A DNA stretch of 15,978 nucleotides from REEB481 sp041170785 (GTDB lineage Bacteria; Bacteroidota; Bacteroidia; NS11-12g; UBA955): NCBI GenBank assembly GCA_041170785.1, contig JBEDND010000002.1, positions 1-15,978 on the forward strand, written 5' to 3'. Shown piece after piece: positions 1 to 6,150 of this stretch. The number at the start of each line of letters is the position of its first letter. Within the stretch, counting starts at the first letter, position 1. The position numbers and the translations under genes are program-made. The notes beneath the pieces are model-generated. The model saw only the letters and a list, made by a program, of their open reading frames with translations. It was not told where the DNA came from and did no database searches.

Positions 1-493
1 ACGCACAATAGGGCTGATAACATAAATTGAAATCCAGCCACACAGAATCTCCTGCTTCCTTTTTCGCTTCCAGATAGCGGCCTGCACCATAAGTTTCCTT
101 ACCCGAGGTGAGGTCTTTAAACGGAATGAACAAATTCCCCTCATCGCCTTCAATTCCATAGGCTTGCAGGATTTGCTTCTTCCCTTCCACCTCAAATTCA
201 AGATTTCCTTCAAGCAATACACTGCGGGGTGTTCCGGTAGAAGTTGCCAGCACCACCGGAGGACGGAATTCAGGCTTACGCCAAACCGCCCTCAGCTTCC
301 AGCGGCTGTCTTCCGGGAAATAAGCCAATCCTTCAAAAGGCAAATTCCCCTTTCGAAACGGACTTTCCGGATCGAAGCGCATCAAACTGTCTTTTTGCGC
401 ACGAAGCAGGGCATAGCCTGATTTCGAACCGGTTTCACTGCCTCCGCAAGCCAACAGCAAACCAGGCAGCAACAGCATCCTTAAGCGAAACAT
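1..493 (-). CDS. DUF1684 family lipoprotein (3' part lost at window edge)
   Basis: Reading leftwards from the ATG at 493-491, an open frame runs off the window, giving 164 codons. The first residues, MFRLRMLLLPGLLLACGG, form a lipoprotein signal peptide with lipobox LLAC and the acylated Cys at residue 16. The mature part contains features I associate with DUF1684: a GKETYGAGRYL segment, then VWLDFNLCYQPYCA, which ends at the edge just where the family's conserved N-P-x-C-x-Y region begins. The biochemical role of DUF1684 is unknown. The protein is probably anchored to the inner or outer membrane facing the periplasm. The gene is divergent from the ABC exporter, with only about 43 bp between the proposed starts. 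The family call rests on remembered motif similarity and the C-terminus cannot be checked here. Confidence 0.8.
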   Translation of the reverse strand, partial: MFRLRMLLLPGLLLACGGSETGSKSGYALLRAQKDSLMRFDPESPFRKGNLPFEGLAYFPEDSRWKLRAVWRKPEFRPPVVLATSTGTPRSVLLEGNLEFEVEGKKQILQAYGIEGDEGNLFIPFKDLTSGKETYGAGRYLEAKKEAGDSVWLDFNLCYQPYCA

Positions 494-522
494 GCCGCAA
501 ATTACAACTTGTGTGCTTGCGT

Positions 523-537
523 TACCTTTGCCCTGCG
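523..537 (+). promoter_or_regulatory. Possible -7 box just before the ABC exporter start
   Basis: TACCTTTG at 523-530 matches the Bacteroidota -7 consensus TAnnTTTG exactly. Transcription would begin around 534-537, essentially at the GTG proposed as start codon, so the message would be leaderless or nearly so. I see no TTG at the expected -33 position, so the box may be a chance match. Confidence 0.4.
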
Positions 538-2357
538 TGAAGGCCGTCTTTAAAATCCTGAGCTACGTGAAGCAGTTCAAAGGGTATATCCTTTTGAATT
601 TTGTATTCAACCTGGGCTATATCCTGCTGCAACTGCTCACCCTGCTGCTGGTGATGCCCGTGCTGAAGTTTCTTTTTCAGAGCGACGATACTGCCTTCAA
701 CACCGCCCGCGACAAAATGGGTAGCGGCAACTGGTTCAGCACCGTGTATTCTGATGCCGTGCTGTGGTTCAAAGAGCTGGTTGCTGCCGACCGCTTCACC
801 GCTTTGTTCTACCTCTGCATTGCGCTGGTGGTCATCACCCTCATCAAAAATGCCTGTCGCTACCTTGCATTGTATTTCGTCGTCATCCTGCGCAATAAAG
901 CCATTCGCAGCGTACGCCTCAAGGTGTTTCACAAGGTGGTTTCCCTTCCGGTATCATATTTCAGCAACGAACGCAAAGGCGATTTGATGTCGCGCATGAG
1001 CAACGACATGAAAGAGATTGAATGGGCCATGATGGTGAGCCTGGAAGCCCTGTACAAAGACCCGGTGAACATCGTCATCTTCCTCACCACGCTGATACTG
1101 ATGAGCTGGAAACTCACCTTGTACGTACTGGTCACACTGCCCGTTGCTGCCCTGCTCATTGGCGTAATTGCCCGTACCCTGCGGAAGAAGTCCACCAAAA
1201 ACCAAGAACAGGCCGGACATATCCTCAGCATGATGGAAGAAACCCTGGGCGGCATCCGCATCATCAAAGGCTTCGTGGCGGAGTCATTTGTGAAAAAACG
1301 CTACGAAAAAGACGATCAGGATTATACCCGACTGAATATCGCCGTGAGCCACCGCTACGACCTGGCTTCGCCCATGTCCGAAACCCTGGGATTTCTGGTT
1401 TCGGCCGTATTGCTGTGGTTTGGCGGCGGCATGGTGTTCCGCGGCGAGCTGGAACCCGAATTCTTCATTGCCTACTTCGGCATTTTCAGTCAGCTGATTC
1501 CACCTTTTAAAGGATTTTCACAGGCGCTGTATTCCGCGCAGCGCGGCATGGCCGGTTTGATGCGGGTGGAAGAAATCCTGCATGCACCGCTGGAAGTCAC
1601 AGACCCGCAACATCCGCTGCCTGCGCCGCAGTTTAAAGAAGGAATCGAATTCCGGAATGTGGGCTTCAGCTATGGCAATAAATCAGTGTTGCGCAACATC
1701 AACCTGCATGTCCGCAAAGGCGAGATGGTGGCCCTTGTGGGTGCTTCCGGAGCCGGGAAAACCACGCTGGCCGATTTGGTTCCCCGCTTTTACGATGTAC
1801 GCGACGGACAGATTCTGCTCGACGGACACGACATCCGCGCCTTCCGTCAGGAAGATCTGCGCGGCCTCATGGGCATTGTGGCGCAGGAGAGCATCCTGTT
1901 CAACGATACGGTATATCAAAACATCACCTTCGGAATGCAGGGTGTGGGCATGCAAGAAGTGGAAGCCGCCGCACGCATGGCCAATGCCCACGAGTTCATC
2001 ATGCAACTGCCGGAAGGCTATGAAAGCAATATTGGCGACCGCGGCGGCAAACTCAGCGGCGGACAAAAACAGCGTCTGAGCATTGCCCGTGCGGTGCTGC
2101 GCAACCCGGAGATACTTATTCTGGATGAAGCCACCAGCGCCCTGGATACCGAAAGCGAAAAGCTGGTACAGGAAGCCTTGGACAAGCTGATGAAACACCG
2201 CACGAGCATTGTGATTGCGCACCGTTTAAGCACCGTTACACACGCCGACCGCATTGTGGTTTTACAGCAGGGCGAAATTGTAGAAACCGGGCGCCACGAC
2301 GAACTCATGGCGCTGAACGGAACCTATGCCAAACTCATACGTTTGCAACAACTTTAA
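537..2357 (+). CDS. ABC exporter, MsbA-like lipid A/multidrug transporter
   Basis: This is a fused half-transporter of 606 aa from the GTG at 537. It has an N-terminal six-helix membrane domain (about residues 1-345) and a C-terminal ATPase. Visible motifs in this numbering are Walker A GASGAGKT (402-409), Q-loop Gln near 450, signature LSGGQ (506-510), Walker B ILILDE (526-531) and H-loop His 562. The family dimerises and exports lipids, lipopolysaccharide precursors or drugs; the substrate cannot be read from sequence. An in-frame ATG at 492 would add 15 residues (MPQITTCVLALPLPC). It would also overlap the divergent DUF1684 start codon and lie upstream of the apparent -7 box, so I prefer GTG 537. 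The DUF4286 gene follows 3 nt after the stop and is probably co-transcribed. Confidence 0.9.
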   Translation: MKAVFKILSYVKQFKGYILLNFVFNLGYILLQLLTLLLVMPVLKFLFQSDDTAFNTARDKMGSGNWFSTVYSDAVLWFKELVAADRFTALFYLCIALVVITLIKNACRYLALYFVVILRNKAIRSVRLKVFHKVVSLPVSYFSNERKGDLMSRMSNDMKEIEWAMMVSLEALYKDPVNIVIFLTTLILMSWKLTLYVLVTLPVAALLIGVIARTLRKKSTKNQEQAGHILSMMEETLGGIRIIKGFVAESFVKKRYEKDDQDYTRLNIAVSHRYDLASPMSETLGFLVSAVLLWFGGGMVFRGELEPEFFIAYFGIFSQLIPPFKGFSQALYSAQRGMAGLMRVEEILHAPLEVTDPQHPLPAPQFKEGIEFRNVGFSYGNKSVLRNINLHVRKGEMVALVGASGAGKTTLADLVPRFYDVRDGQILLDGHDIRAFRQEDLRGLMGIVAQESILFNDTVYQNITFGMQGVGMQEVEAAARMANAHEFIMQLPEGYESNIGDRGGKLSGGQKQRLSIARAVLRNPEILILDEATSALDTESEKLVQEALDKLMKHRTSIVIAHRLSTVTHADRIVVLQQGEIVETGRHDELMALNGTYAKLIRLQQL

Positions 2358-2360
2358 CCC

Positions 2361-2690
2361 ATGATCATATACAATGTAACCTGCCACATGGAGCCCGCGC
2401 TGGCAGAAGAATGGCTGGAATGGATGAACGAAGTGCATATTCCCCAAGTGATGGCTACCGGCTGCTTCCGCGAAGTGGGCATCCTGAAGGTGCTGACCAA
2501 TGCCGCTGATGATGAGGGCGTGAACTACAGCATCCAATATCGCGCCCAGAGTTTGGCCGACTACGAACGCTACCGCGACCAGTTCGCTCCGGCCTTGCAA
2601 CAGGAAACGAAAGCCCGCTACGGCGAACAAATCCTGGCCTTCCGCACCCTTTTGGAAGAAATCAGACCTCTGTCGCCGTTGGTGCATTAA
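2361..2690 (+). CDS. DUF4286 family small cytoplasmic protein
   Basis: This 109-residue protein has no signal peptide or membrane segment. It opens with MIIYNVTCHMEPALAEEWLE and has the W-x-x-W-M-x-x-x-H-I-P-x-V-M-A-T-G pattern (about residues 18-34). The middle has a YSIQYRAQSLADYERY segment, and an AFRTLLEEI segment lies close to the C-terminus. I recognise this pattern as DUF4286, a short, mostly Bacteroidota family with a ferredoxin-like/ABM-type look and no assigned function. It starts three bases after the ABC exporter stop codon, so the two are very likely one transcript. That does not prove they share a function. Confidence 0.85.
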   Translation: MIIYNVTCHMEPALAEEWLEWMNEVHIPQVMATGCFREVGILKVLTNAADDEGVNYSIQYRAQSLADYERYRDQFAPALQQETKARYGEQILAFRTLLEEIRPLSPLVH

Positions 2691-2742
2691 CCCGGGCATG
2701 CATGCACGCTTGGAATTCCGGAAAGAACGGAACGCCTGCAAC

Positions 2743-2787
2743 GTGACCTGGGTCGCATTGAAATAAGGGGTTCAGGTTTTTCATTTG
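2743..2787 (+). promoter_or_regulatory. Candidate CRP/FNR-type operator and -7 box before the TauE gene
   Basis: GTGACCTGGGTCGC (2743-2756) is an imperfect palindrome: half-site GTGACC, two central bases, then GGTCGC. Its centre, 2749.5, lies 37.5 bp upstream of the last G of TTCATTTG (2780-2787), one mismatch from TAnnTTTG. Layout and left half-site match the two better sites at 3604 and 8350. It is the weakest of the three palindromes when judged alone. Transcription would start near 2791, almost at the ATG at 2792. Confidence 0.45.
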
Positions 2788-2791
2788 CATC

Positions 2792-3595
2792 ATGATCATC
2801 ATCGGTTACCTGCTGGCCGCCCTTGTCGGCATTTCCCTCGGACTGATTGGCAGCGGCGGTTCCATCCTCACCGTTCCCATCCTCGTGTACATCATGGATG
2901 TAGATCCGGTGGCTGCTACCGCATACTCCCTGTTCATTGTAGGCACTACGGCGCTGGTAGGCGGCATCCGCAATGCCATGCAAAAAACCGTGCATTTCCC
3001 TACCGTGCTGGTATTCGGATTGCCTTCCATTGCTGCGGTTTATGCCACCCGTAAATGGCTGGTACCTATAATTCCTGATGAACTGTTCAGCCTGGGCAAC
3101 CTGGCAATCACCAAGCCCATCGCTTTGATGCTGCTCTTTGCCGTGGTGATGATCATGGCTTCTGTGTCCATGATTCGACCCGGCAAGAAGGGAACGGAAG
3201 CGGCCGATGCTGAAAACATCTCCTACAATTATCCCGTGATTCTGCTGGAAGGAACCCTGGTGGGTGTACTCACCGGATTAGTGGGCGCCGGCGGAGGATT
3301 CCTCATCATTCCTGCCCTGGTGCTGCTGGCCAAAATGCCGATGAAGCTGGCCGTTGGCACCTCCTTGTTCATCATTGCCGTAAAATCGCTCATCGGATTT
3401 ACCGGCGACCTGCAAGGGAAATTGGTCATCGACTGGAATTTGTTGGGCCTGTTTACCGCCGCCGCTGTCGCGGGAATCTTCGGAGGCATCGCCCTTTCTA
3501 AAAGCATTCCCGGAGCCAAACTCAAAACAGGATTTGGTTGGTTTGTATTGGTGATGGGTTGTTACATCATCCTAAAAGAACTTTTGTTCCGATAA
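2792..3595 (+). CDS. TauE/SafE family anion permease (sulfite/sulfonate export type)
   Basis: This is a 267-residue integral membrane protein with about seven or eight hydrophobic segments and two related halves. Each half begins with a glycine-rich re-entrant-like motif: GISLGLIGSGGSILTVPILV near residues 14-33, and GVLTGLVGAGGGFLIIPALV near 156-175. That duplicated G-x-G-G-G-x-x-x-x-P-x-L pattern is the hallmark of TauE/SafE (PF01925). Members are proposed to move sulfite, sulfoacetate or other small sulfur anions out of the cell. A CstB-like persulfide-oxidising enzyme follows after 57 nt, an arrangement known from the staphylococcal cst locus, where TauE is thought to remove sulfite made from persulfide. 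Sulfite export is therefore the best inference. The hydrophilic loop around residues 130-147 is unremarkable. Confidence 0.9.
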   Translation: MIIIGYLLAALVGISLGLIGSGGSILTVPILVYIMDVDPVAATAYSLFIVGTTALVGGIRNAMQKTVHFPTVLVFGLPSIAAVYATRKWLVPIIPDELFSLGNLAITKPIALMLLFAVVMIMASVSMIRPGKKGTEAADAENISYNYPVILLEGTLVGVLTGLVGAGGGFLIIPALVLLAKMPMKLAVGTSLFIIAVKSLIGFTGDLQGKLVIDWNLLGLFTAAAVAGIFGGIALSKSIPGAKLKTGFGWFVLVMGCYIILKELLFR

Positions 3596-3603
3596 ACGAA
3601 TAT

Positions 3604-3647
3604 GTGACTTAAGTAACGTAAAGCATTAAATTACCCATCGAATTTTG
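3604..3647 (+). promoter_or_regulatory. Candidate CRP/FNR-type operator and -7 box before the CstB-like gene
   Basis: GTGACTTAAGTAAC (3604-3617) is a palindrome with one mismatched pair over 14 bases, and the wider sequence reads TGTGA-N6-TAACG. Its centre, 3610.5, lies 36.5 bp upstream of the last G of GAATTTTG (3640-3647), one mismatch from TAnnTTTG. No TTG -33 element is present, as expected of an activator-dependent promoter. A start near 3651 would give a leader of about 2 nt to the ATG at 3653, or about 14 nt to the ATG at 3665. Confidence 0.6.
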
Positions 3648-3652
3648 TACCT

Positions 3653-5083
3653 ATGAAACAAGACATGCATATAGAACAAATTTATACCGGCTGCCTGGCA
3701 CAAGGTGCCTACTACATCACTTCGAATGGTGAAGCAGCGATTGTAGATCCGCTCCGCGAAATCCAACCTTACCTAAACCGCCTGGAACGCGACGGCGTGA
3801 AGCTGAAGTACATCTTCGAAACCCATTTCCACGCCGATTTCGTTTCCGGTCACCTCGACCTGAGCAAAGCCACCGGCGCACCCATCGTGTACGGACCCAA
3901 TGCCGCGGCGGAGTTTGACTGCATCCACGCCACCGACGGACAATTGTTTGAAGTGGGCAACATCAAAATCAAAGTGTTGCATACGCCCGGCCATACCATG
4001 GAAAGCACCACCTACCTGCTCATCGACGAGAACGGCAAAGACCATTGCATCTTCTCCGGAGATACGCTGTTCATCGGCGATGTGGGAAGACCCGATCTGG
4101 CGCAAAAAGCCGCGTCCATGACCCAGGAGCAATTGGCGGCAACCCTGTTCCACAGCCTGCGCACCAAAATCATGACCCTGGCCGACGACGTGGTTGTGTA
4201 TCCCGCACACGGAGCCGGCAGCGCCTGTGGCAAGAACATGAGCAAGGAAACCGTATCCACCATCGGACAACAGAAAGCGGAAAACTACGCCCTGCGGGCC
4301 AACATGACCGAACAGGAGTTTGTGCAGGAAGTTACCGACGGACTGCTTCCGCCCCCGGCCTATTTTGGCATGAACGTGGCCATGAACAAAAAAGGCTATA
4401 CCAGCTTCAACGAAGTGCTGAACAACGGCATGCGCGCGCTTGCTGCGGAAGCTTTTGAAGCGGCTGCGGAAGAAACCGGTGCCCTGATTCTGGATACACG
4501 TGCTGCAGCAGAGTTCTATAATGGATTCATTCCCCAGAGCGTGAATATTGGCCTGAAGGGCGATTTTGCACCTTGGGTTGGCGCGATGATTGGCGATGTG
4601 AACCAGCCCATCCTGCTCGTAACCGATGCGGGCAGCGAAGAAGAGGCCGTTACCCGCCTGAGCCGTGTAGGCTTTGACAATGTACTCGGACACCTGCAGG
4701 GCGGTTTCGCCACCTGGATGCAGGCGGGTAAGGAAGTGGACACCGTGCACCGCATCACGCCGGATGAGTTCGCCACCAAATTCGATAAAGCACAGAGCAT
4801 GGTGATTGACGTGCGCAAGGAAAGCGAATACGCCGCCGAGCATGTGGAAGATGCCTACAGCAAGCCACTGGCCTACATCAATCAGTGGGTGCGTGATATT
4901 GACCCGAACCAGCATTTCTTCCTGCATTGTGCCGGCGGATACCGCAGCATGATTGCCGCTTCCATCCTGCAGGCACGCGGTTACCGGAATTTCAGTGAGG
5001 TTGAAGGTGGTTTCAATGCCATCGCCAAAACCGAAGTTCCCAAAACCGACTTCGTGTGCCAGAGCAAGGTGATGAAAGCCTGA
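3653..5083 (+). CDS. CstB-like persulfide dioxygenase-rhodanese fusion
   Basis: This 476-aa cytoplasmic protein has three domains. Residues 1 to about 250 are a metallo-beta-lactamase fold of the ETHE1/persulfide dioxygenase type, with THFHADFVSGH (57-67), HTPGHT (110-115) and SGDTLFIGDVGRPDL (135-149). The expected mononuclear iron ligands are His58, His114 and Asp137. Residues about 260-360 are a rhodanese fold whose active-site loop reads LLVTDAGSEE and has no cysteine, so it is catalytically dead. Residues about 370-470 are a second rhodanese with HCAGGYRS and active Cys426. PDO, pseudo-rhodanese, rhodanese is the CstB order, an enzyme that oxidises low-molecular-weight persulfides to thiosulfate. 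Met5 (3665) is an alternative start that fits the family N-terminus MHIEQIYTGC and leaves a short leader. TauE lies upstream and a terminator directly downstream. Confidence 0.93.
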   Translation: MKQDMHIEQIYTGCLAQGAYYITSNGEAAIVDPLREIQPYLNRLERDGVKLKYIFETHFHADFVSGHLDLSKATGAPIVYGPNAAAEFDCIHATDGQLFEVGNIKIKVLHTPGHTMESTTYLLIDENGKDHCIFSGDTLFIGDVGRPDLAQKAASMTQEQLAATLFHSLRTKIMTLADDVVVYPAHGAGSACGKNMSKETVSTIGQQKAENYALRANMTEQEFVQEVTDGLLPPPAYFGMNVAMNKKGYTSFNEVLNNGMRALAAEAFEAAAEETGALILDTRAAAEFYNGFIPQSVNIGLKGDFAPWVGAMIGDVNQPILLVTDAGSEEEAVTRLSRVGFDNVLGHLQGGFATWMQAGKEVDTVHRITPDEFATKFDKAQSMVIDVRKESEYAAEHVEDAYSKPLAYINQWVRDIDPNQHFFLHCAGGYRSMIAASILQARGYRNFSEVEGGFNAIAKTEVPKTDFVCQSKVMKA

Positions 5084-5103
5084 GTGCACATTACATGATT
5101 TCC

Positions 5104-5139
5104 AGGAAGCCCGGCCCAGTGTCGGGCTTCCTGCGTTTT
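5104..5139 (+). terminator. Rho-independent terminator after the CstB-like gene
   Basis: A perfect 10-bp stem, AGGAAGCCCG (5104-5113) pairing with CGGGCTTCCT (5123-5132), encloses a 9-nt loop. It is followed by GCGTTTT. It begins 20 nt after the stop codon and should end the TauE/CstB-like block before the toxin-antitoxin island. Confidence 0.85.
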
Positions 5140-5159
5140 GGGGTACTTGCTTACACAAC

Positions 5160-5240
5160 TGGCAAATTGATAATAAATCGCCGGAAGATGTATTGCTTCA
5201 GTTCCTACTCATACTGCAGGAGGAAAAGGTAAGCTTGTAA
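5160..5240 (+). pseudogene. Possible remnant coding tail, unidentified
   Basis: Between the terminator and the MntA promoter, one frame reads like the end of a real protein: 26 codons from the Trp codon at 5160, including SPEDVLLQFLLILQEEKVSL, then TAA at 5238-5240. The stretch has the hydrophobic spacing of an amphipathic helix. There is no start codon or upstream body, and the frame continues back only into the terminator. It may be debris from an earlier insertion beside the toxin-antitoxin pair, or chance. I cannot assign a family. Confidence 0.2.
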
Positions 5241-5271
5241 GTGTTGGCAATTTTAAATAGCCTAAAAGCAG

Positions 5272-5302
5272 TTGGCTACACTTCGTAAGCATCCTATCTT
5301 TG
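5272..5302 (+). promoter_or_regulatory. Bacteroidota-type promoter for the mntA-hepT pair
   Basis: TTG at 5272-5274 and a perfect TATCTTTG at 5295-5302 are separated by 20 bp, matching the -33/-7 architecture of Bacteroidota vegetative promoters. Transcription should start near 5306, leaving a leader of about 20 nt before the ATG at 5325. It is the only promoter in the window where I see both elements. Confidence 0.75.
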
Positions 5303-5324
5303 TTTACAAACAGTGCATTGACCG

Positions 5325-5636
5325 ATGGCCCGAGTTCAGTCAAAGGAGGATATTGAAATATCCATTGCAAAATCGAAGGATATACTTGACCGACTAGGCG
5401 TTCAGTCCATACGTTTATTCGGCTCCTTCCTCCGTGATGAAATCCATGAGGACAGCGATATAGATTTACTCGTGGATTTTTACCCGGGAAAGAAAACGTT
5501 CGACAACTTCATGGATTTGGCATTTTTTCTGGAAGCCTCATTGGGTCGAAAAGTGGAACTTGTTACGCCGCAGTCGCTCAGTAAACATCTGGGTCCGCAC
5601 ATCTTGAAGGAGGTCGAATATGTCTATCCATCATGA
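5325..5636 (+). CDS. mntA: MntA-type nucleotidyltransferase antitoxin
   Basis: This is a 103-residue minimal nucleotidyltransferase. It shows the complete GSX10DXD signature: Gly33-Ser34 in RLFGSFLRDE, then Asp45 and Asp47 in SDIDLLVDF. The two acidic residues bind the metal and the serine region binds the nucleotide. In characterised MntA-HepT pairs the antitoxin transfers AMP groups to a tyrosine beside the HEPN toxin's catalytic motif and so disarms it. All catalytic residues needed for that are present. The 3' end overlaps the toxin gene by 17 nt, the usual translationally coupled order with antitoxin first. Base composition is visibly more AT-rich than the sulfur genes around it, consistent with horizontal transfer. 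Confidence 0.9.
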   Translation: MARVQSKEDIEISIAKSKDILDRLGVQSIRLFGSFLRDEIHEDSDIDLLVDFYPGKKTFDNFMDLAFFLEASLGRKVELVTPQSLSKHLGPHILKEVEYVYPS

Positions 5637-5958
5637 TCAACAATTGCTAAAGCATATTCTTGAAGAAACCAGCTTTCTACTTCATCATACCGGCAATTTG
5701 ACCAAGGATGAATTCTTGACAGATGAAGTATTATGCCGCGCCACTATTCGAAGTTTAGAGGTTATTGGAGAGGCTACTAAAAAACTGACCGACGCTTTTA
5801 AAACCAGGCATGATGTCATAGAATGGAAGAAGATTGCGGGCAACAGAGATAAACTCATCCATGATTATTACGGGATTGACTATGAAATCGTGTGGGATAT
5901 TTTAACTTCAAGAATACAGCAACTGCATAACTACATTCTTGAAATTCAAAAAGCATAA
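5620..5958 (+). CDS. hepT: HepT-like HEPN ribonuclease toxin
   Basis: This is a 112-residue, mainly helical HEPN protein (PF01934, DUF86 type). The diagnostic RX4HXY motif is intact as RDKLIHDY, with Arg76, His81 and Tyr83. Arg and His form the metal-independent RNase centre, and the tyrosine is the residue AMPylated by MntA in studied systems. A GEATKKL segment near residues 50-56 and a YEIVWDIL segment near 88-95 are also typical. The start codon lies inside the end of mntA, in a different frame, so the pair is co-translated. Such pairs stabilise mobile DNA and some act in phage defence. Nothing here tells which applies. All key residues are present, so the toxin is predicted to be functional. 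Confidence 0.92.
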   Translation: MSIHHDQQLLKHILEETSFLLHHTGNLTKDEFLTDEVLCRATIRSLEVIGEATKKLTDAFKTRHDVIEWKKIAGNRDKLIHDYYGIDYEIVWDILTSRIQQLHNYILEIQKA

Positions 5959-6150
5959 TTCTTCCTGTAGCTAAGGGAAATCAGTCTCTATTTGATTGAC
6001 TAATAAAATGGTGACTGATATTAAGTATTTATACAAACTTCAAGCACATCTTCATTAAAGTGGGATTACCATTCACATGGAACATGAATCATTGGAGGAA
6101 AACAATCTTCTGGTCTCCCATTAAAGGAATTACGCGGCTTACCGAACCTG
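5959..6150. other. AT-rich spacer between hepT and the type IX substrate gene
   Basis: This 192-bp gap separates hepT from the end of the convergent minus-strand gene. I find no convincing reading frame, strong hairpin or promoter on either strand. It shares the AT-rich character of the toxin-antitoxin pair, so it may be part of the same acquired segment. Confidence 0.4.

Noticed and set aside
492..536. ATG at 492 as start of the ABC exporter
   Set aside because: It overlaps the start codon of the divergent gene and lies upstream of the apparent -7 box. The added residues are not typical of MsbA N-termini. I cannot exclude it completely.
164..540. Two plus-strand open frames (164-421 and 244-540)
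   Set aside because: They lie antisense to the DUF1684 lipoprotein, which has a signal peptide, lipobox and family motifs. The plus-strand products look like no protein family.
2698..2766. Small open frame of 22 codons between the DUF4286 and TauE genes
   Set aside because: It is short, has no visible homology and overlaps the candidate operator at 2743, so it is most likely chance.
3773..5158. Minus-strand open frame of 461 codons opposite the CstB-like gene
   Set aside because: It is a shadow frame. The plus strand encodes three recognisable domains with catalytic residues, and the minus frame's product is a low-complexity Gly/His/Ala-rich string with no motif. It also spans the terminator.
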